Made by a program: the position numbers and the translations under genes. The notes beneath the pieces were generated by a model, which was given only the letters and a program-made list of their open reading frames with translations, ran no database searches and was not told the origin of the DNA. Positions 51,356 through 61,601 of a stretch of DNA of 64,000 nucleotides are shown here, one piece after another. The DNA lies in NCBI RefSeq assembly GCF_032670585.1, contig NZ_JAVQHL010000003.1:248001-312000 (forward strand), given 5' to 3'. The first letter of the stretch is position 1. Every line of letters begins with the position of its first letter. The stretch comes from Ostreiculturibacter nitratireducens (lineage in GTDB: Bacteria > Pseudomonadota > Alphaproteobacteria > Rhodobacterales > Rhodobacteraceae).

Positions 51356-51553
51356 ATGAAACTCTCGATTCCGGACATGAGCTGCGGCCATTGCAAGGCG
51401 GTCGTGGAAAAGACGATCTCGGCCGAGGACCCCTCGGCGAAGGTCGCGATCGACCTGACGGAGCGCGTGGCGGAAGTGGAGACCTCGGCCGACCCGGCCC
51501 GGCTGATCGAAGCGCTGCGCGCCGAGGGCTACGAGGCCGAGGTCGCCGGCTGA
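51356..51553 (+). CDS. Heavy-metal-associated (HMA) domain protein, CopZ-like
   Basis: A 65-residue ferredoxin-fold metallochaperone. The metal site is MSCGHCKAVV with the CxxC-type Cys10-Cys13 pair, in place of the usual MTCxxC. It likely carries Cu(I) in the cytoplasm. The only partner genes nearby are the PiuC-like enzyme upstream and acsA downstream, neither with a copper link, though a multicopper oxidase lies 9 kb upstream. Confidence 0.88.
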   Translation: MKLSIPDMSCGHCKAVVEKTISAEDPSAKVAIDLTERVAEVETSADPARLIEALRAEGYEAEVAG

Positions 51554-51572
51554 GGACACAGTCCTCGCGGGC

Positions 51573-51586
51573 TTGATGCAGGTCAA
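51573..51586. promoter_or_regulatory. FNR-like box upstream of acsA-E1-E2-ACP operon
   Basis: TTGATGCAGGTCAA matches the FNR/FnrL consensus except for GTCAA in place of ATCAA, the same variant as at 46023. Centred 57 nt before the acsA ATG; a start near 51621 would place it at -41.5 with TAGCCT (51610-51615) as the -10. Flanking GCGGGC/GCCCGC arms could also make it a hairpin ending the HMA-gene transcript, but no T-run follows. Confidence 0.5.
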
Positions 51587-51636
51587 TGCCCGCCTTGCGC
51601 TGCCGGGCTTAGCCTTCCTCCCACGGGAGGAACATC

Positions 51637-53381
<1,745 letters not shown>

Positions 53382-53385
<4 letters not shown>

Positions 53386-55382
53386 GCGCTGACCTGAAGC
53401 CGCATCTGACGCGGGACCATGTGCTGGAACTTCTGCGCGGGATGATCCGTATCCGCCGGTTCGAGGACAAATGCGCGGAACTTTACACCAAGGAGAAGAT
53501 CCGGGGGTTCCTGCATCTCTATGACGGCGAGGAGGCCGTGGCGGTGGGGGTGATCCCCGTCCTCGGCCCGGAGGACCGGATCGTCGCGACCTACCGCGAG
53601 CATGGCCACGCACTGGCGCGCGGCGTTCCGATGACGGTCACGATGGCCGAGATGTTCGGGAAGGCGAATGGCTGCTCCGGCGGTCGGGGCGGGTCCATGC
53701 ACCTCTTCGACGCCGCGCGCAACTTCTACGGCGGCAACGCGATCGTGGGCGGGGGGCTGCCCCTGGCGGCGGGGCTTGGCCTTGCCGACAGGATGACGGG
53801 GGCGAAGACGGTCACGGCCTGCTTCTTCGGCGAAGGTGCGGTGGCCGAGGGCGAGTTCCACGAAACGATGAACCTTTCGGAACTCTGGGACCTGCCGGTG
53901 CTCTTCGTCTGCGAGAACAACGGCTATGCGATGGGCTCGGCTCTGGCGCGGACGGAGGCCGAGACGGACATCCACGCCAAGGCCGCCGCCTACGGGATCG
54001 AAAGCGAGGTCGTGGACGGCATGGACGTGGTCGCGGTGGAGGCCGCGGCGCGGCGGGCGGTCGCGAAGATCCGCGAGACGGGCCGGCCGCATTTCCTCGA
54101 ATGCCGGACCTACCGGTTCCGGGCGCATTCGATGTTCGACGCGCAGCTCTACCGTGACAAGGCCGAGGTCGAGGAGTGGCGCCAGAAGGGCCCGATCCTG
54201 AGGTTCCAGACCTGGCTTCTGGAGAACGGGCTGATCCACGATGAGGACGTGGCGAAGATCGAGACGGAGGCGGATGCAGAGATCGCGGAAGCCGTGGAGT
54301 TTGCCGAAAAAGGCGAGTGGGAGCCGCTGGAGGACCTGACGAGGCATGTCATGGCCGAGGAGCGGCCGGCACCGCCGAAGCCCCCCGCACCATCCGGGGA
54401 GATGGAGGACACGACCTACCGGGAATGTGTCAAGCAGGCGATCCGCGAGGCGATGACCGCCGACGAGCGCGTGTTCCTCATGGGCGAGGACGTGGGCGCC
54501 TACGGCGGCTGCTACGCGGTCTCGAAGGGCCTGATGGCGGAGTTCGGCGAGGACCGGATCCGGGACACGCCCTTGTCCGAGTCCGGTTTCACCGGCGCCG
54601 GGATCGGCGCGGCGGCCGCCGGGATGCGGCCGATCGTGGAGTTGATGACCGTCAACTTCTCGATGCTGGCGCTCGACCAGATCCTGAACACCGCCGCCAC
54701 CATCCGGCACATGTCGGGGGGCCAGTTCGGCATCCCCGTGGTGATCCGGATGGCGACCGGTGCGGGCAAGCAACTTGCCGCGCAGCATTCGCATTCGCTG
54801 GAAGGATGGTACGCGCATATCCCGGGGCTGAGGGTGCTCGCCCCGGCGACGCTGGAGGATGCGCGCGGGATGCTCCTGACCGCGCTTCAGGAGCCGGACC
54901 CGGTGCTGATCTTCGAGAACGTGATGCTCTACAACATGGCCGGAAAGATCGCGGCCAACGCCGGCGCGGTGGAGATCGACAAGGCTGCGGTGCGGCGCGA
55001 GGGCAAGGACATCTCGCTCATCACCTATGGCGGGTCACTCTTCAAGACGCTGGAGGCGGCCGAGGAACTTGCCAGGGATGGCATCGACGCGGAAGTGATC
55101 GACCTGCGCAGCCTGCGTCCCCTCGACGAGGAAACCATCCTCGCCTCCGTCTCGAAGACCCGCCGGGCGGTCGTGGTGGACGAGGGCTGGCGATCTGGCT
55201 CGCTTGCCGCCGAGGTGTCCGCGCGGATCATGGAAGGCGTCTTCTGGCGGCTCGATGCACCGGTGGGCCGCGTCTGTTCGGCGGAGGTGCCGATCCCCTA
55301 TCCGAAGCACCTGGAGGACGCAGCGATCCCGCAGGTTCCGGCAATCGTCGCCGCCGCGAAGGCGGCGGTGGGGAAGGGTTAG
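53382..55382 (+). CDS. Fused alpha-beta E1 of a 2-oxoacid dehydrogenase complex
   Basis: A 666-residue thiamine-diphosphate enzyme joining both E1 subunits on one chain. Residues 1-320 are the E1-alpha part, with GCSGGRGGSMHLFD near 104 and the TPP-binding block GEGAVAEGEFHETMNL near 152 ending in CENNGYA. A Pro-rich linker near 325-345 (EERPAPPKPPAPS) leads into E1-beta, with LMGEDVGAYGGCYAVSKGLM and RHMSGGQFGIPVVIRMATG. Closest in design to AcoAB/PdhAB. It decarboxylates pyruvate, acetoin or a branched 2-oxoacid; substrate not decidable. No E3 gene is in the operon. Confidence 0.88.
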
Positions 55383-55385
55383 ACC

Positions 55386-56624
55386 ATGGCCGTCTTCGCC
55401 ATGCCCTCGCTCGGCGCCGACATGGAATCGGGCAAGCTCGTCGAATGGATGGTGAAGCCCGGCGACGCGGTGAAGCGTGGCGACGTCGTGGCGGTGGTCG
55501 AAACACAGAAGGGCGCGATCGAGATCGAATGCTTCGAGGAGGGCATGGTCGAAAGCCTCGAAGCGGAACTGGGTGAGACGCTCGCCGTCGGCGCGCCGTT
55601 GGCGACGATCCGGGGCAAGGGCGAGGCGCCGGCGGAGGCCGCGCCCCCTCCCCCGAAGGAGGAGAAGCCCGAGCCCGAGGCGAAACCTGAGCCCGCGCCC
55701 GGACCCGCAGCGAAAGCTCCGCCCCCTGCAAAAGCCCCGCCCCCGGCCCCGCCGAAGCCGCCCGCACATGTCCCGGGCGAAGCCCCGCCCGCCTCGCCCG
55801 CCGCGAGGGCGCTGGCGGCGGAGCGCGGGATCGACCTGTCCGGGATAACCGGCACCGGGCCCGGCGGCGCGATCGTGCTGGCGGACGTCGAGGCGCCCTC
55901 CGGCGCCGCTCCCGCGGCGGCGAAGGCGGAGGCCCCGCCCAAGGCGAAACCGGGGCTCGACCTCGATCAGATGCGGGTGGCGATCGCCAACGCGATGGCG
56001 CGGTCGAAGCGTGAAATTCCACATTACTACCTGACGCAGACCGTCGACCTTCAGAAGGCGACCGACTGGCTTGCCGCGCGGAATGCCGATCGTCCGCCGG
56101 AAGAGCGGGTGCTGATGGGGGCCCTGTTCGTGAAGGCCTCCGCGCTCGCCGCCGCGAAGGTGCCGGAGATGAACGGGCAATACGGTGCCGACGGGTTCGA
56201 GCCGTCCAAGGGGGTGCACGCCGGCGTGGCGGTGGCGCTGCGGGGCGGCGGGCTGATCGCACCGGCGATCCATGATGCGGAAGGGATAACGCTCGAAGAC
56301 CTGATGGCGGCCATGAAGGACCTTGTTGCAAGGGCGCGGACCGGGCGGCTCCGCTCGTCGGAGATGACGGACGGCACGATCACCGTCTCCTCGATGGGAG
56401 AGACCGGGGCGGAGGCGATGACGGCTGTGATCTATCCACCGCAGGTCTCCATCGTCGCCTTCGGCGCGCCGGTGGAGCGGCCCTGGATCGTGGATGGGAA
56501 GATCGCGCCGCGCGCGGTGGTGACGGTGACGCTGTCGGCCGACCACCGGGTAAGCGACGGGCGGCGGGGGGCGAAATTCCTCGCCGAGATCGACAGACTG
56601 TTGCAGGAACCGGAGGCACTATGA
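55386..56624 (+). CDS. E2 dihydrolipoamide acyltransferase of a 2-oxoacid dehydrogenase complex
   Basis: A 412-residue acyltransferase. The lipoyl domain carries the swinging-arm Lys42 in VVETQKGAIEIE (QKG in place of the usual DKA). An Ala/Pro/Glu-rich linker spans 80-135, a peripheral-subunit binding domain follows (PASPAARALAAERGID), and the catalytic domain starts near 190. The active-site His-Asp motif is DHRVSDGRRGA near 383. It transfers the acyl from lipoyl to CoA, or conceivably to the ACP encoded next. It starts 3 nt after the E1 stop and overlaps ACP by 4 nt. Confidence 0.9.
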   Translation: MAVFAMPSLGADMESGKLVEWMVKPGDAVKRGDVVAVVETQKGAIEIECFEEGMVESLEAELGETLAVGAPLATIRGKGEAPAEAAPPPPKEEKPEPEAKPEPAPGPAAKAPPPAKAPPPAPPKPPAHVPGEAPPASPAARALAAERGIDLSGITGTGPGGAIVLADVEAPSGAAPAAAKAEAPPKAKPGLDLDQMRVAIANAMARSKREIPHYYLTQTVDLQKATDWLAARNADRPPEERVLMGALFVKASALAAAKVPEMNGQYGADGFEPSKGVHAGVAVALRGGGLIAPAIHDAEGITLEDLMAAMKDLVARARTGRLRSSEMTDGTITVSSMGETGAEAMTAVIYPPQVSIVAFGAPVERPWIVDGKIAPRAVVTVTLSADHRVSDGRRGAKFLAEIDRLLQEPEAL

Positions 56625-56866
56625 CCGACGCAGAAATCCGCAAGGCGTTCATCGAGGAGCTGACCAAGGTCGCGCCGGACATCGCTCCCTCCGACGTCGG
56701 GCCGGACGACCATCTGCAGGACGACCTGGAAATCGATTCGATGGACTTCCTGAACCTCGTGGAGGCCCTGCACAAGCGGCTCGGCGTCAATGTCCCCGAG
56801 ACGGACTACCCGCAGATCGCGACGCTGAACCTCGCGGCGAAATACCTGGCGGCGCGGCTGGGCTGA
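56621..56866 (+). CDS. Acyl carrier protein
   Basis: An 81-residue carrier. The phosphopantetheine attachment Ser40 is in LEIDSMDFLNLVEAL, and the acidic four-helix layout is typical of ACP. It is not the housekeeping acpP: the order DAEIRKAFIEEL and a Pro-rich middle (VPETDYPQI) differ from AcpP, and it lies in the 2-oxoacid dehydrogenase operon with no fatty-acid synthesis genes. It overlaps the E2 gene in ATGA and converges with the racemase gene. Confidence 0.9.
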   Translation: MTDAEIRKAFIEELTKVAPDIAPSDVGPDDHLQDDLEIDSMDFLNLVEALHKRLGVNVPETDYPQIATLNLAAKYLAARLG

Positions 56867-56881
56867 GCAATTCCCGCCGGC

Positions 56882-57571
56882 TCACCGCGTCGCGAACCGC
56901 CGGATCGCCTCGACCAGACAGTCGAGGCTGTCGGTCCAGTCCATGCCCTCGGGCAGGCCGCCCGTAAGCAGCGAAAGTTCCGTGCAGGCGACGAGGATCG
57001 CCGCGCAGTCCTGATCGTTCGCAAGCCGCGTGGCGAGGCGTGCCAGTTCCGCGCGCTCCTCAGCGCCCGCTCGGCCCGCCTTGACGGCGCGGATGAGGGC
57101 GAGGACCGGCGCGTCATCCTCCGGGTAGACCGGCACCAGCCCCCGATCCGCAAAGGGCGCGTCGAAGACGCCTGTGAGACGGACGGCCGGCGAGGCGAGG
57201 AACCCCACGCGGGTGCCGGCCCCGTGGCGGGCCGCGAGGTGGCCGGCCGTTTCGGCCACCATGTCGATGAAGGGAACCTTCACTGCGGCGCGGATATCGT
57301 CCGCATAGGCATGGGCCGTGTTGCAGGGCATCGCCAACGCCTCGGCCCCGGCGGCCTCCAGCCTGCGGGCCATGTCGGCCAGGACCGGCGCGGGGCTCGG
57401 CCCCGTGCGCTCGATCAGCGCCTTGATGCGGGAGGGCACCTGCGGGTTCGAGAAGACGAGAACTGGAACGTGGTCGGCGTCGTCCTTCGCCGGCTGCGCC
57501 TCGATCAGGCGCTGCATGAGAAGGACGGTCGCCTCGGGCCCCATTCCGCCGAGGATGCCCGTGAGCCGCAT
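56882..57571 (-). CDS. Aspartate/glutamate racemase family protein; possible cysteate racemase
   Basis: A 229-residue PLP-independent racemase. The two catalytic Cys are in PCNTAH (Cys83) and ACTELS (Cys196), and the N-terminus reads LTGILGGMGPEATVLLMQRL, the YgeA/aspartate racemase signature. It overlaps the CuyA-like gene by a single base (TGATG) and so is co-translated with the sulfonate enzymes. Because cysteate is the sulfonate analogue of aspartate, a role in interconverting D- and L-cysteate is plausible but inferred. An alternative is an ordinary aspartate racemase. Confidence 0.85.
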   Translation of the reverse strand: MRLTGILGGMGPEATVLLMQRLIEAQPAKDDADHVPVLVFSNPQVPSRIKALIERTGPSPAPVLADMARRLEAAGAEALAMPCNTAHAYADDIRAAVKVPFIDMVAETAGHLAARHGAGTRVGFLASPAVRLTGVFDAPFADRGLVPVYPEDDAPVLALIRAVKAGRAGAEERAELARLATRLANDQDCAAILVACTELSLLTGGLPEGMDWTDSLDCLVEAIRRFATR

Positions 57572-58572
57572 CAGATCACGCCCAGCGCCTTCGTGTAGGC
57601 GGTCAGGCCGATCGCGCCGCCGGTGTGGAGGAACACGACGCGTTCCTCCTTCCCGAAGTGGCCCTTGCGGATCAGGTCGATCAGACCCGCCCCGCCCTTG
57701 GCCGAATAGACCGGGTCGAGGAGGATGCCGTCCGTCCGGGCGAAGAGGTCGATCGCCTCCAGCGTCGATTCTGCCGGGATACCGTAGCCCTCGCCCACGT
57801 AGTCGCAGTTCGCCACCACGTCCTCGCGCTTCACCACGCCGGCGCAGCCGAGCTTCTCGGCTGTGGCGCAGGCGAGGTTGAAGACGTTCTCCTCCTGCTT
57901 CGGCTTCGGGGCGCGGACGCCGATGCCGAGAACCGGGATCTGCGCGTTGAGCGCGCTGAGGCCCGTGACGAGCCCCGCCTGCGTCCCGGCGGACCCCGTG
58001 GCATGAACGATGTGATCGACGGCAAGCCCCGTCTCGGTCAGCTGGTTCAGGAGTTCGAGCGCGCAGAGGGCGTAGCCGAGCGCCCCGGTCGGGTTCGAGC
58101 CGCCACCGGGGATGGCGTAGGCGTTCCGGCCCTCGTCGCGGAACCGCTGGGCGACCTTTTCAAGTTCGGCGTTCATGTCGAGGCCCGCGGGGCGATGTTC
58201 CATCGTTGCGCCGTGCAGACGGTCGAGCAGCACGTTGCCGTTCAGCTTGTAGTTCGGATCCTCGATCCCCGTGCGGTCCTCGAGCAGAATGTGGCAGTCC
58301 ATCCCGAGCTTCGCCGCCGCAGCGGCCGTCTGGCGGGCGTGGTTCGACTGCGTCGCGCCTTGCGTCAGGACGATGTCCGCGCCCTGTGCCTTGGCCTCGG
58401 CCATCAGGAATTCGAGCTTGCGCGTCTTGTTGCCGCCGGTGGAAAGCCCGGTGCAGTCATCGCGCTTGATCCAGATTTCGGGCCCGCCGAGCGCCTTCGT
58501 GAGGCGCGGCATGGGCTCCAGCGGCGTAGGGAGGTGGCCGAGGCGGATGCGGGGGAAACGGGCGAAGTTCAT
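57571..58572 (-). CDS. cuyA: L-cysteate sulfo-lyase / D-cysteine desulfhydrase family (CuyA-like)
   Basis: A 333-residue PLP enzyme of the ACC deaminase/D-cysteine desulfhydrase fold. Start MNFARFPRIRLGHLPTPLEP; PLP Lys49 in STGGNKTRKLEF, then TQGATQSNHARQTAAAAAKL and LHTGGAIGLTAYTKAL at the end. CuyA of roseobacters converts L-cysteate to pyruvate, ammonia and sulfite and also desulfurates D-cysteine. Its ATGA overlap with the HpsN-like gene, and the nearby sulfite dehydrogenase, favour the cysteate role over a plain D-cysteine desulfhydrase. Confidence 0.85.
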   Translation of the reverse strand: MNFARFPRIRLGHLPTPLEPMPRLTKALGGPEIWIKRDDCTGLSTGGNKTRKLEFLMAEAKAQGADIVLTQGATQSNHARQTAAAAAKLGMDCHILLEDRTGIEDPNYKLNGNVLLDRLHGATMEHRPAGLDMNAELEKVAQRFRDEGRNAYAIPGGGSNPTGALGYALCALELLNQLTETGLAVDHIVHATGSAGTQAGLVTGLSALNAQIPVLGIGVRAPKPKQEENVFNLACATAEKLGCAGVVKREDVVANCDYVGEGYGIPAESTLEAIDLFARTDGILLDPVYSAKGGAGLIDLIRKGHFGKEERVVFLHTGGAIGLTAYTKALGVI

Positions 58573-59882
58573 TGGTTCTCTTCCGGGCTGAGGGCGAAGG
58601 TTTCGCCGGGGAAATACTTGGCGAGCCGGATATCGGCCGTTCGTGCGTGCCCCTCCATCCCCTCGTGGCGGGAGATGCGGGCCGTCGCGGTGGCGAGGTC
58701 GCGGAGCGCCTCGGGTTCGACTTCCTGCCAGGTCACGGTCTTCAGGAACTTGTGGACGCTGAGGCCCCCGGTGTAGCGCGCCGCCCCCGATGTGGGCAAC
58801 ACATGGTTGGGTCCCGATGCCTTGTCGCCGAAGGCGACGGTCGTGGCCGCTCCGAGGAACAGCGATCCATAGGAGCGCAGGCGCTCCCGCCACCATGGAA
58901 GGTCCGCGGCCTGGACGTGGAGATGCTCGGGCGCGACCTGGTCTGCGTGGGCCGCCATCTCTTCGCGCGTGTCGCAGATGACGATTTCCCCGAGAGCGGC
59001 CCAGGCTGCCGCGGCGCTGTCCCGGTTGAGGGGCGGGAGCGAGGAGACGCATTGCGGGATCCGCGCGAGAACGGCCTCGCCGAGCTCGGCGCTGTCGGTG
59101 ACGAGCCACACGGGCGAGGTTGGCCCATGCTCGGCCTGCCCCACGAGGTCCCAGGCGACGAGCTCGGGATCGGCGTTCGCGTCCGCGATGACCAGGCTGT
59201 CGGTGGGTCCCGCGATCATGTCGATGCCGACGCGACCGAAGAGAAGCCGCTTGGCCTCGGCCACGTAGGCGTTGCCGGGGCCGACCAGGATGTCGGCCTG
59301 CGGCAGGCCGAAAAGCCCGAAGGCCATAGCTGCCACGCCCTGCACCCCGCCCAGCGCGAGAATCCTGTCGGCGCCCGCAAGGCGCATCGTGTAGAGCATC
59401 GCGGGCGGAATCCCCTCCCCCTTGCGCGGGGGAGACACGGCGCCGACGTGACCCACGCCGGCGGCGCGCGCCGTCGTCACCGTCATCAGCGCGGACGCGA
59501 TGTGGCTGTATCGCCCGCCCGGCACGTAGGCGCCCGCGGCGGAAACCGGGATCAGCCGCTGCCCGGCGCGAAGGCCAGGGCGGAGTTCCACCTCGGTGTC
59601 GCGGCAGGAGGCGCGCTGGGCTTCCGCGAAGGCGCGGATGTTTTCGTGGGCATACCGGATGTCGTCCTTGAGCTGGCCGGGGACCTTCGCGGAGGCGGCT
59701 TCGATCTCTGCCTCGGTAAGGACGATGTCGCCCTCCCAGCCGTCGAGATCGCGTGCGTAGCGGAGGGCGGCATCTTCGCCGCCGGCCTCGATCTCGGTCA
59801 GCATGGCCGCGACACGGCTCGTGATCTCGGCCTGCTCGGCGGGGGCCGGGGGGTTTTCGCGCTTGAGGTATCGGACGGTCAT
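58569..59882 (-). CDS. hpsN: HpsN-like sulfopropanediol dehydrogenase (histidinol-dehydrogenase paralogue)
   Basis: A 437-residue NAD-dependent zinc enzyme of the HisD superfamily. Characteristic blocks are YVPGGRYSHIASALMTVTTA, the nucleotide/metal region VGPGNAYVAEAKRLLFGR, IDMIAGPTDSLVIAD, SQAEHG-like VGQAEHGPTSPVW and TYTGGLS-like ARYTGGLSVHKFLK. HpsN oxidises (R)-2,3-dihydroxypropane-1-sulfonate to sulfolactate. The neighbouring CuyA-like lyase, LysR gene and sulfite dehydrogenase argue for HpsN and against HisD, since no other his gene is nearby. Confidence 0.82.
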   Translation of the reverse strand: MTVRYLKRENPPAPAEQAEITSRVAAMLTEIEAGGEDAALRYARDLDGWEGDIVLTEAEIEAASAKVPGQLKDDIRYAHENIRAFAEAQRASCRDTEVELRPGLRAGQRLIPVSAAGAYVPGGRYSHIASALMTVTTARAAGVGHVGAVSPPRKGEGIPPAMLYTMRLAGADRILALGGVQGVAAMAFGLFGLPQADILVGPGNAYVAEAKRLLFGRVGIDMIAGPTDSLVIADANADPELVAWDLVGQAEHGPTSPVWLVTDSAELGEAVLARIPQCVSSLPPLNRDSAAAAWAALGEIVICDTREEMAAHADQVAPEHLHVQAADLPWWRERLRSYGSLFLGAATTVAFGDKASGPNHVLPTSGAARYTGGLSVHKFLKTVTWQEVEPEALRDLATATARISRHEGMEGHARTADIRLAKYFPGETFALSPEENQ

Positions 59883-59923
59883 GGCCGGGCTCCGGGTTGA
59901 CGGTTCGGGATCACAGGTTCACC

Positions 59924-59933
59924 TTTCCGGAAA
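59924..59933. promoter_or_regulatory. Palindrome TTTCCGGAAA in the hpsN-LysR divergent gap
   Basis: A perfect 10-bp palindrome in the 67-nt gap between the divergent HpsN-like and LysR-like genes, 17 nt before the LysR ATG. Position suits a LysR-type operator serving both directions. The arms lack the full T-N11-A spacing, so this is tentative. Confidence 0.4.
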
Positions 59934-59949
59934 CTGGCAGGATACGGGA

Positions 59950-60915
59950 ATGCTGGGCAAGGGGATTACGCTCAAGGCCCTCGAAATCTTCGAGGCGGTG
60001 GCCGAAACGGGAACCGTGGCGCAGGGCGCCGAGCGGACCGGCCTCAGCCTGCCCGCCGTATCGCAACAACTGGCGAATCTCGAAACCTCGCTCGGCACGC
60101 AGCTTCTGGACCGGGCGCACCGCCCCCTCCGGCTGACCCCGGCCGGTCGCATGTTCCTGGCGCGGGCGCGGGACGCGCTCCGGCAGATTCGGCAGGCGCA
60201 GGCCGAGCTCCACGTCCTCGACATCTCGCATCTGCGCAGCCTGCGGCTTGGCGTAATCGACGATTTCGACGCGGAGGTGACGCCGCAACTGGCGATCGCG
60301 CTGGCCAAGAACCTCAAGAATTGCGAGTTCCGCCTGCTCACCCTGCCCTCGCACGAGATCGTGCAGGCGGTGGCATCGCGTCAGCTCGATGTCGGGATCG
60401 CGGCGGAACCGCCCGAGACCAGGCAGGGCGTGACCGGGTTCCCCCTGTTGCGCGATCCCTATGTCCTTGCCGTGCCGCGGGGATTTTCGCTTCCCAAGGG
60501 GCGGGAGATCGAGGCATTGGCCCCGCTGCCGTTCCTGCGCTACGACCGGGGCCAGCTGATGGGCCGGCAGATCGAAGCGCATCTGGCGCGCCACCGGATC
60601 GCGCCGGAGGGGCGGATCGAGATCGACAGCAACCAGTCGATCATGGGGCTGGTCGCAAGTGGCGCCGGCTGGTCGATCACCACGCCGCTGGCCTACCTGC
60701 GCGCGCGGATGTTCCTGGGCGAGGTCGACATCCACCCGCTTCCGCTCGCCGCCATGTCGCGCACGGTGTCGCTGTTCACGCAGGCCGACCGGATGCGCGA
60801 CGTGGGCGCGGAAATCGCGGGGACGCTCAGGGCCATGCTCGTCGCGCGGGTGATCGGGCCGGGGCGCGATCACGTGCCCTGGCTCGGCGAGGCGTTCCGG
60901 GTCATCGAAGCCTGA
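59950..60915 (+). CDS. LysR-family regulator of the sulfonate operon (inferred)
   Basis: A 321-residue regulator starting MLGKGITLKALEIFEAVAET at 59950 (GGATACGGG upstream). The N-terminal HTH is at residues 5-62 (TVAQGAERTGLSLPAVSQQL, then ANLETSLGTQLLDR), followed by a two-domain effector-binding region. It is divergent from the racemase-cuyA-hpsN operon and likely controls it in response to cysteate or a related sulfonate. The longer upstream frame overlaps hpsN and is unlikely to be translated. Confidence 0.9.
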   Translation: MLGKGITLKALEIFEAVAETGTVAQGAERTGLSLPAVSQQLANLETSLGTQLLDRAHRPLRLTPAGRMFLARARDALRQIRQAQAELHVLDISHLRSLRLGVIDDFDAEVTPQLAIALAKNLKNCEFRLLTLPSHEIVQAVASRQLDVGIAAEPPETRQGVTGFPLLRDPYVLAVPRGFSLPKGREIEALAPLPFLRYDRGQLMGRQIEAHLARHRIAPEGRIEIDSNQSIMGLVASGAGWSITTPLAYLRARMFLGEVDIHPLPLAAMSRTVSLFTQADRMRDVGAEIAGTLRAMLVARVIGPGRDHVPWLGEAFRVIEA

Positions 60916-61073
60916 GGCGCGAGTCACGTCCTTTTCCCATGCGAAGAGTTCGGCGATATGGAAACATTGGCATGTGAGCCCGGCGACCGGGCAAGCCCGC
61001 CGTTGCAGGTTTGGGGAAGACGAAGAACGAGTTTCGGAAAGTGAAATCCGACCCCCGGTTTCCGGACTGGCGT

Positions 61074-61316
61074 TCAGGTGCCGTAGACGAGCTTCAGGAA
61101 ATCCTCGAAGCCGGCGAGAAAGCCGCGATCCTCGGCCTTGGACAGGTTTTCGATGATCCGGCTCTTCGCCGCCTCCGCGGCGAGCGCATGACTCGCTGCG
61201 ACGGCCAGATCCTCCGTCTCTGCCGCGATTGCCGTGGCCGCGCGCAGTTCCGAAAGGTCCCGACGGATTGCCGCGATCAACTGGGCGGGCGACAGCGGGT
61301 CGGAGGGCTCAGACAT
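61074..61316 (-). CDS. Small hypothetical protein downstream of the sulfite dehydrogenase genes
   Basis: About 80 residues from the ATG at 61316 (an ATG at 61325 is possible). It is helical and Ala-rich: SEPSDPLSPAQLIAAIRRDL, then AVAASHALAAEAAKSRIIEN, ending GFEDFLKLVYGT. No motif recognised. It lies 285 nt after the membrane-subunit gene on the same strand. The intervening stretch shows no convincing gene. Confidence 0.55.
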   Translation of the reverse strand: MSEPSDPLSPAQLIAAIRRDLSELRAATAIAAETEDLAVAASHALAAEAAKSRIIENLSKAEDRGFLAGFEDFLKLVYGT

Positions 61317-61601
61317 CTGGTTCATCCGACCGAACCGCGAAATGCGCGCCCTGCGGCAGCGCGACTGCGAAACCGCCCGCCGCACCCGCGATCCGCGCGG
61401 GAACGATGCGAAATGGCCTTGCGGTTGTTTTGCCGGAGACGTCCGGCGACAGGAACTTCGACCTTCATGATCTGGAACACACACACTCGAAAACAGGTCC
61501 AATGTGGAAAATACTGCCGTGTTTCGAGCCACCGGGCAACCCCGCCCTCCTCAGGAAGCGGCGGCGCCCGGACAGTTGCGCGCGACGGGTTGCCGATGGG
61601 G
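61317..61601. other. 285-nt non-coding gap after soeC-like gene
   Basis: No coding frame with a ribosome site or family resemblance is visible. A 48-codon frame beginning at 61468 on the minus strand is basic, low in complexity and unconvincing. A somewhat AT-richer patch, around 61480-61530, lies within it. I see no terminator with a T-run. Confidence 0.5.

Noticed and set aside
58569..59882. Annotation as histidinol dehydrogenase (HisD)
   Set aside because: No other histidine gene is near and the partners are sulfonate enzymes; HpsN fits better. The superfamily is the same, so HisD is not formally excluded.
61322..61468. 48-codon minus-strand frame downstream of soeC-like gene
   Set aside because: Basic, low-complexity product with no ribosome site; likely non-coding.
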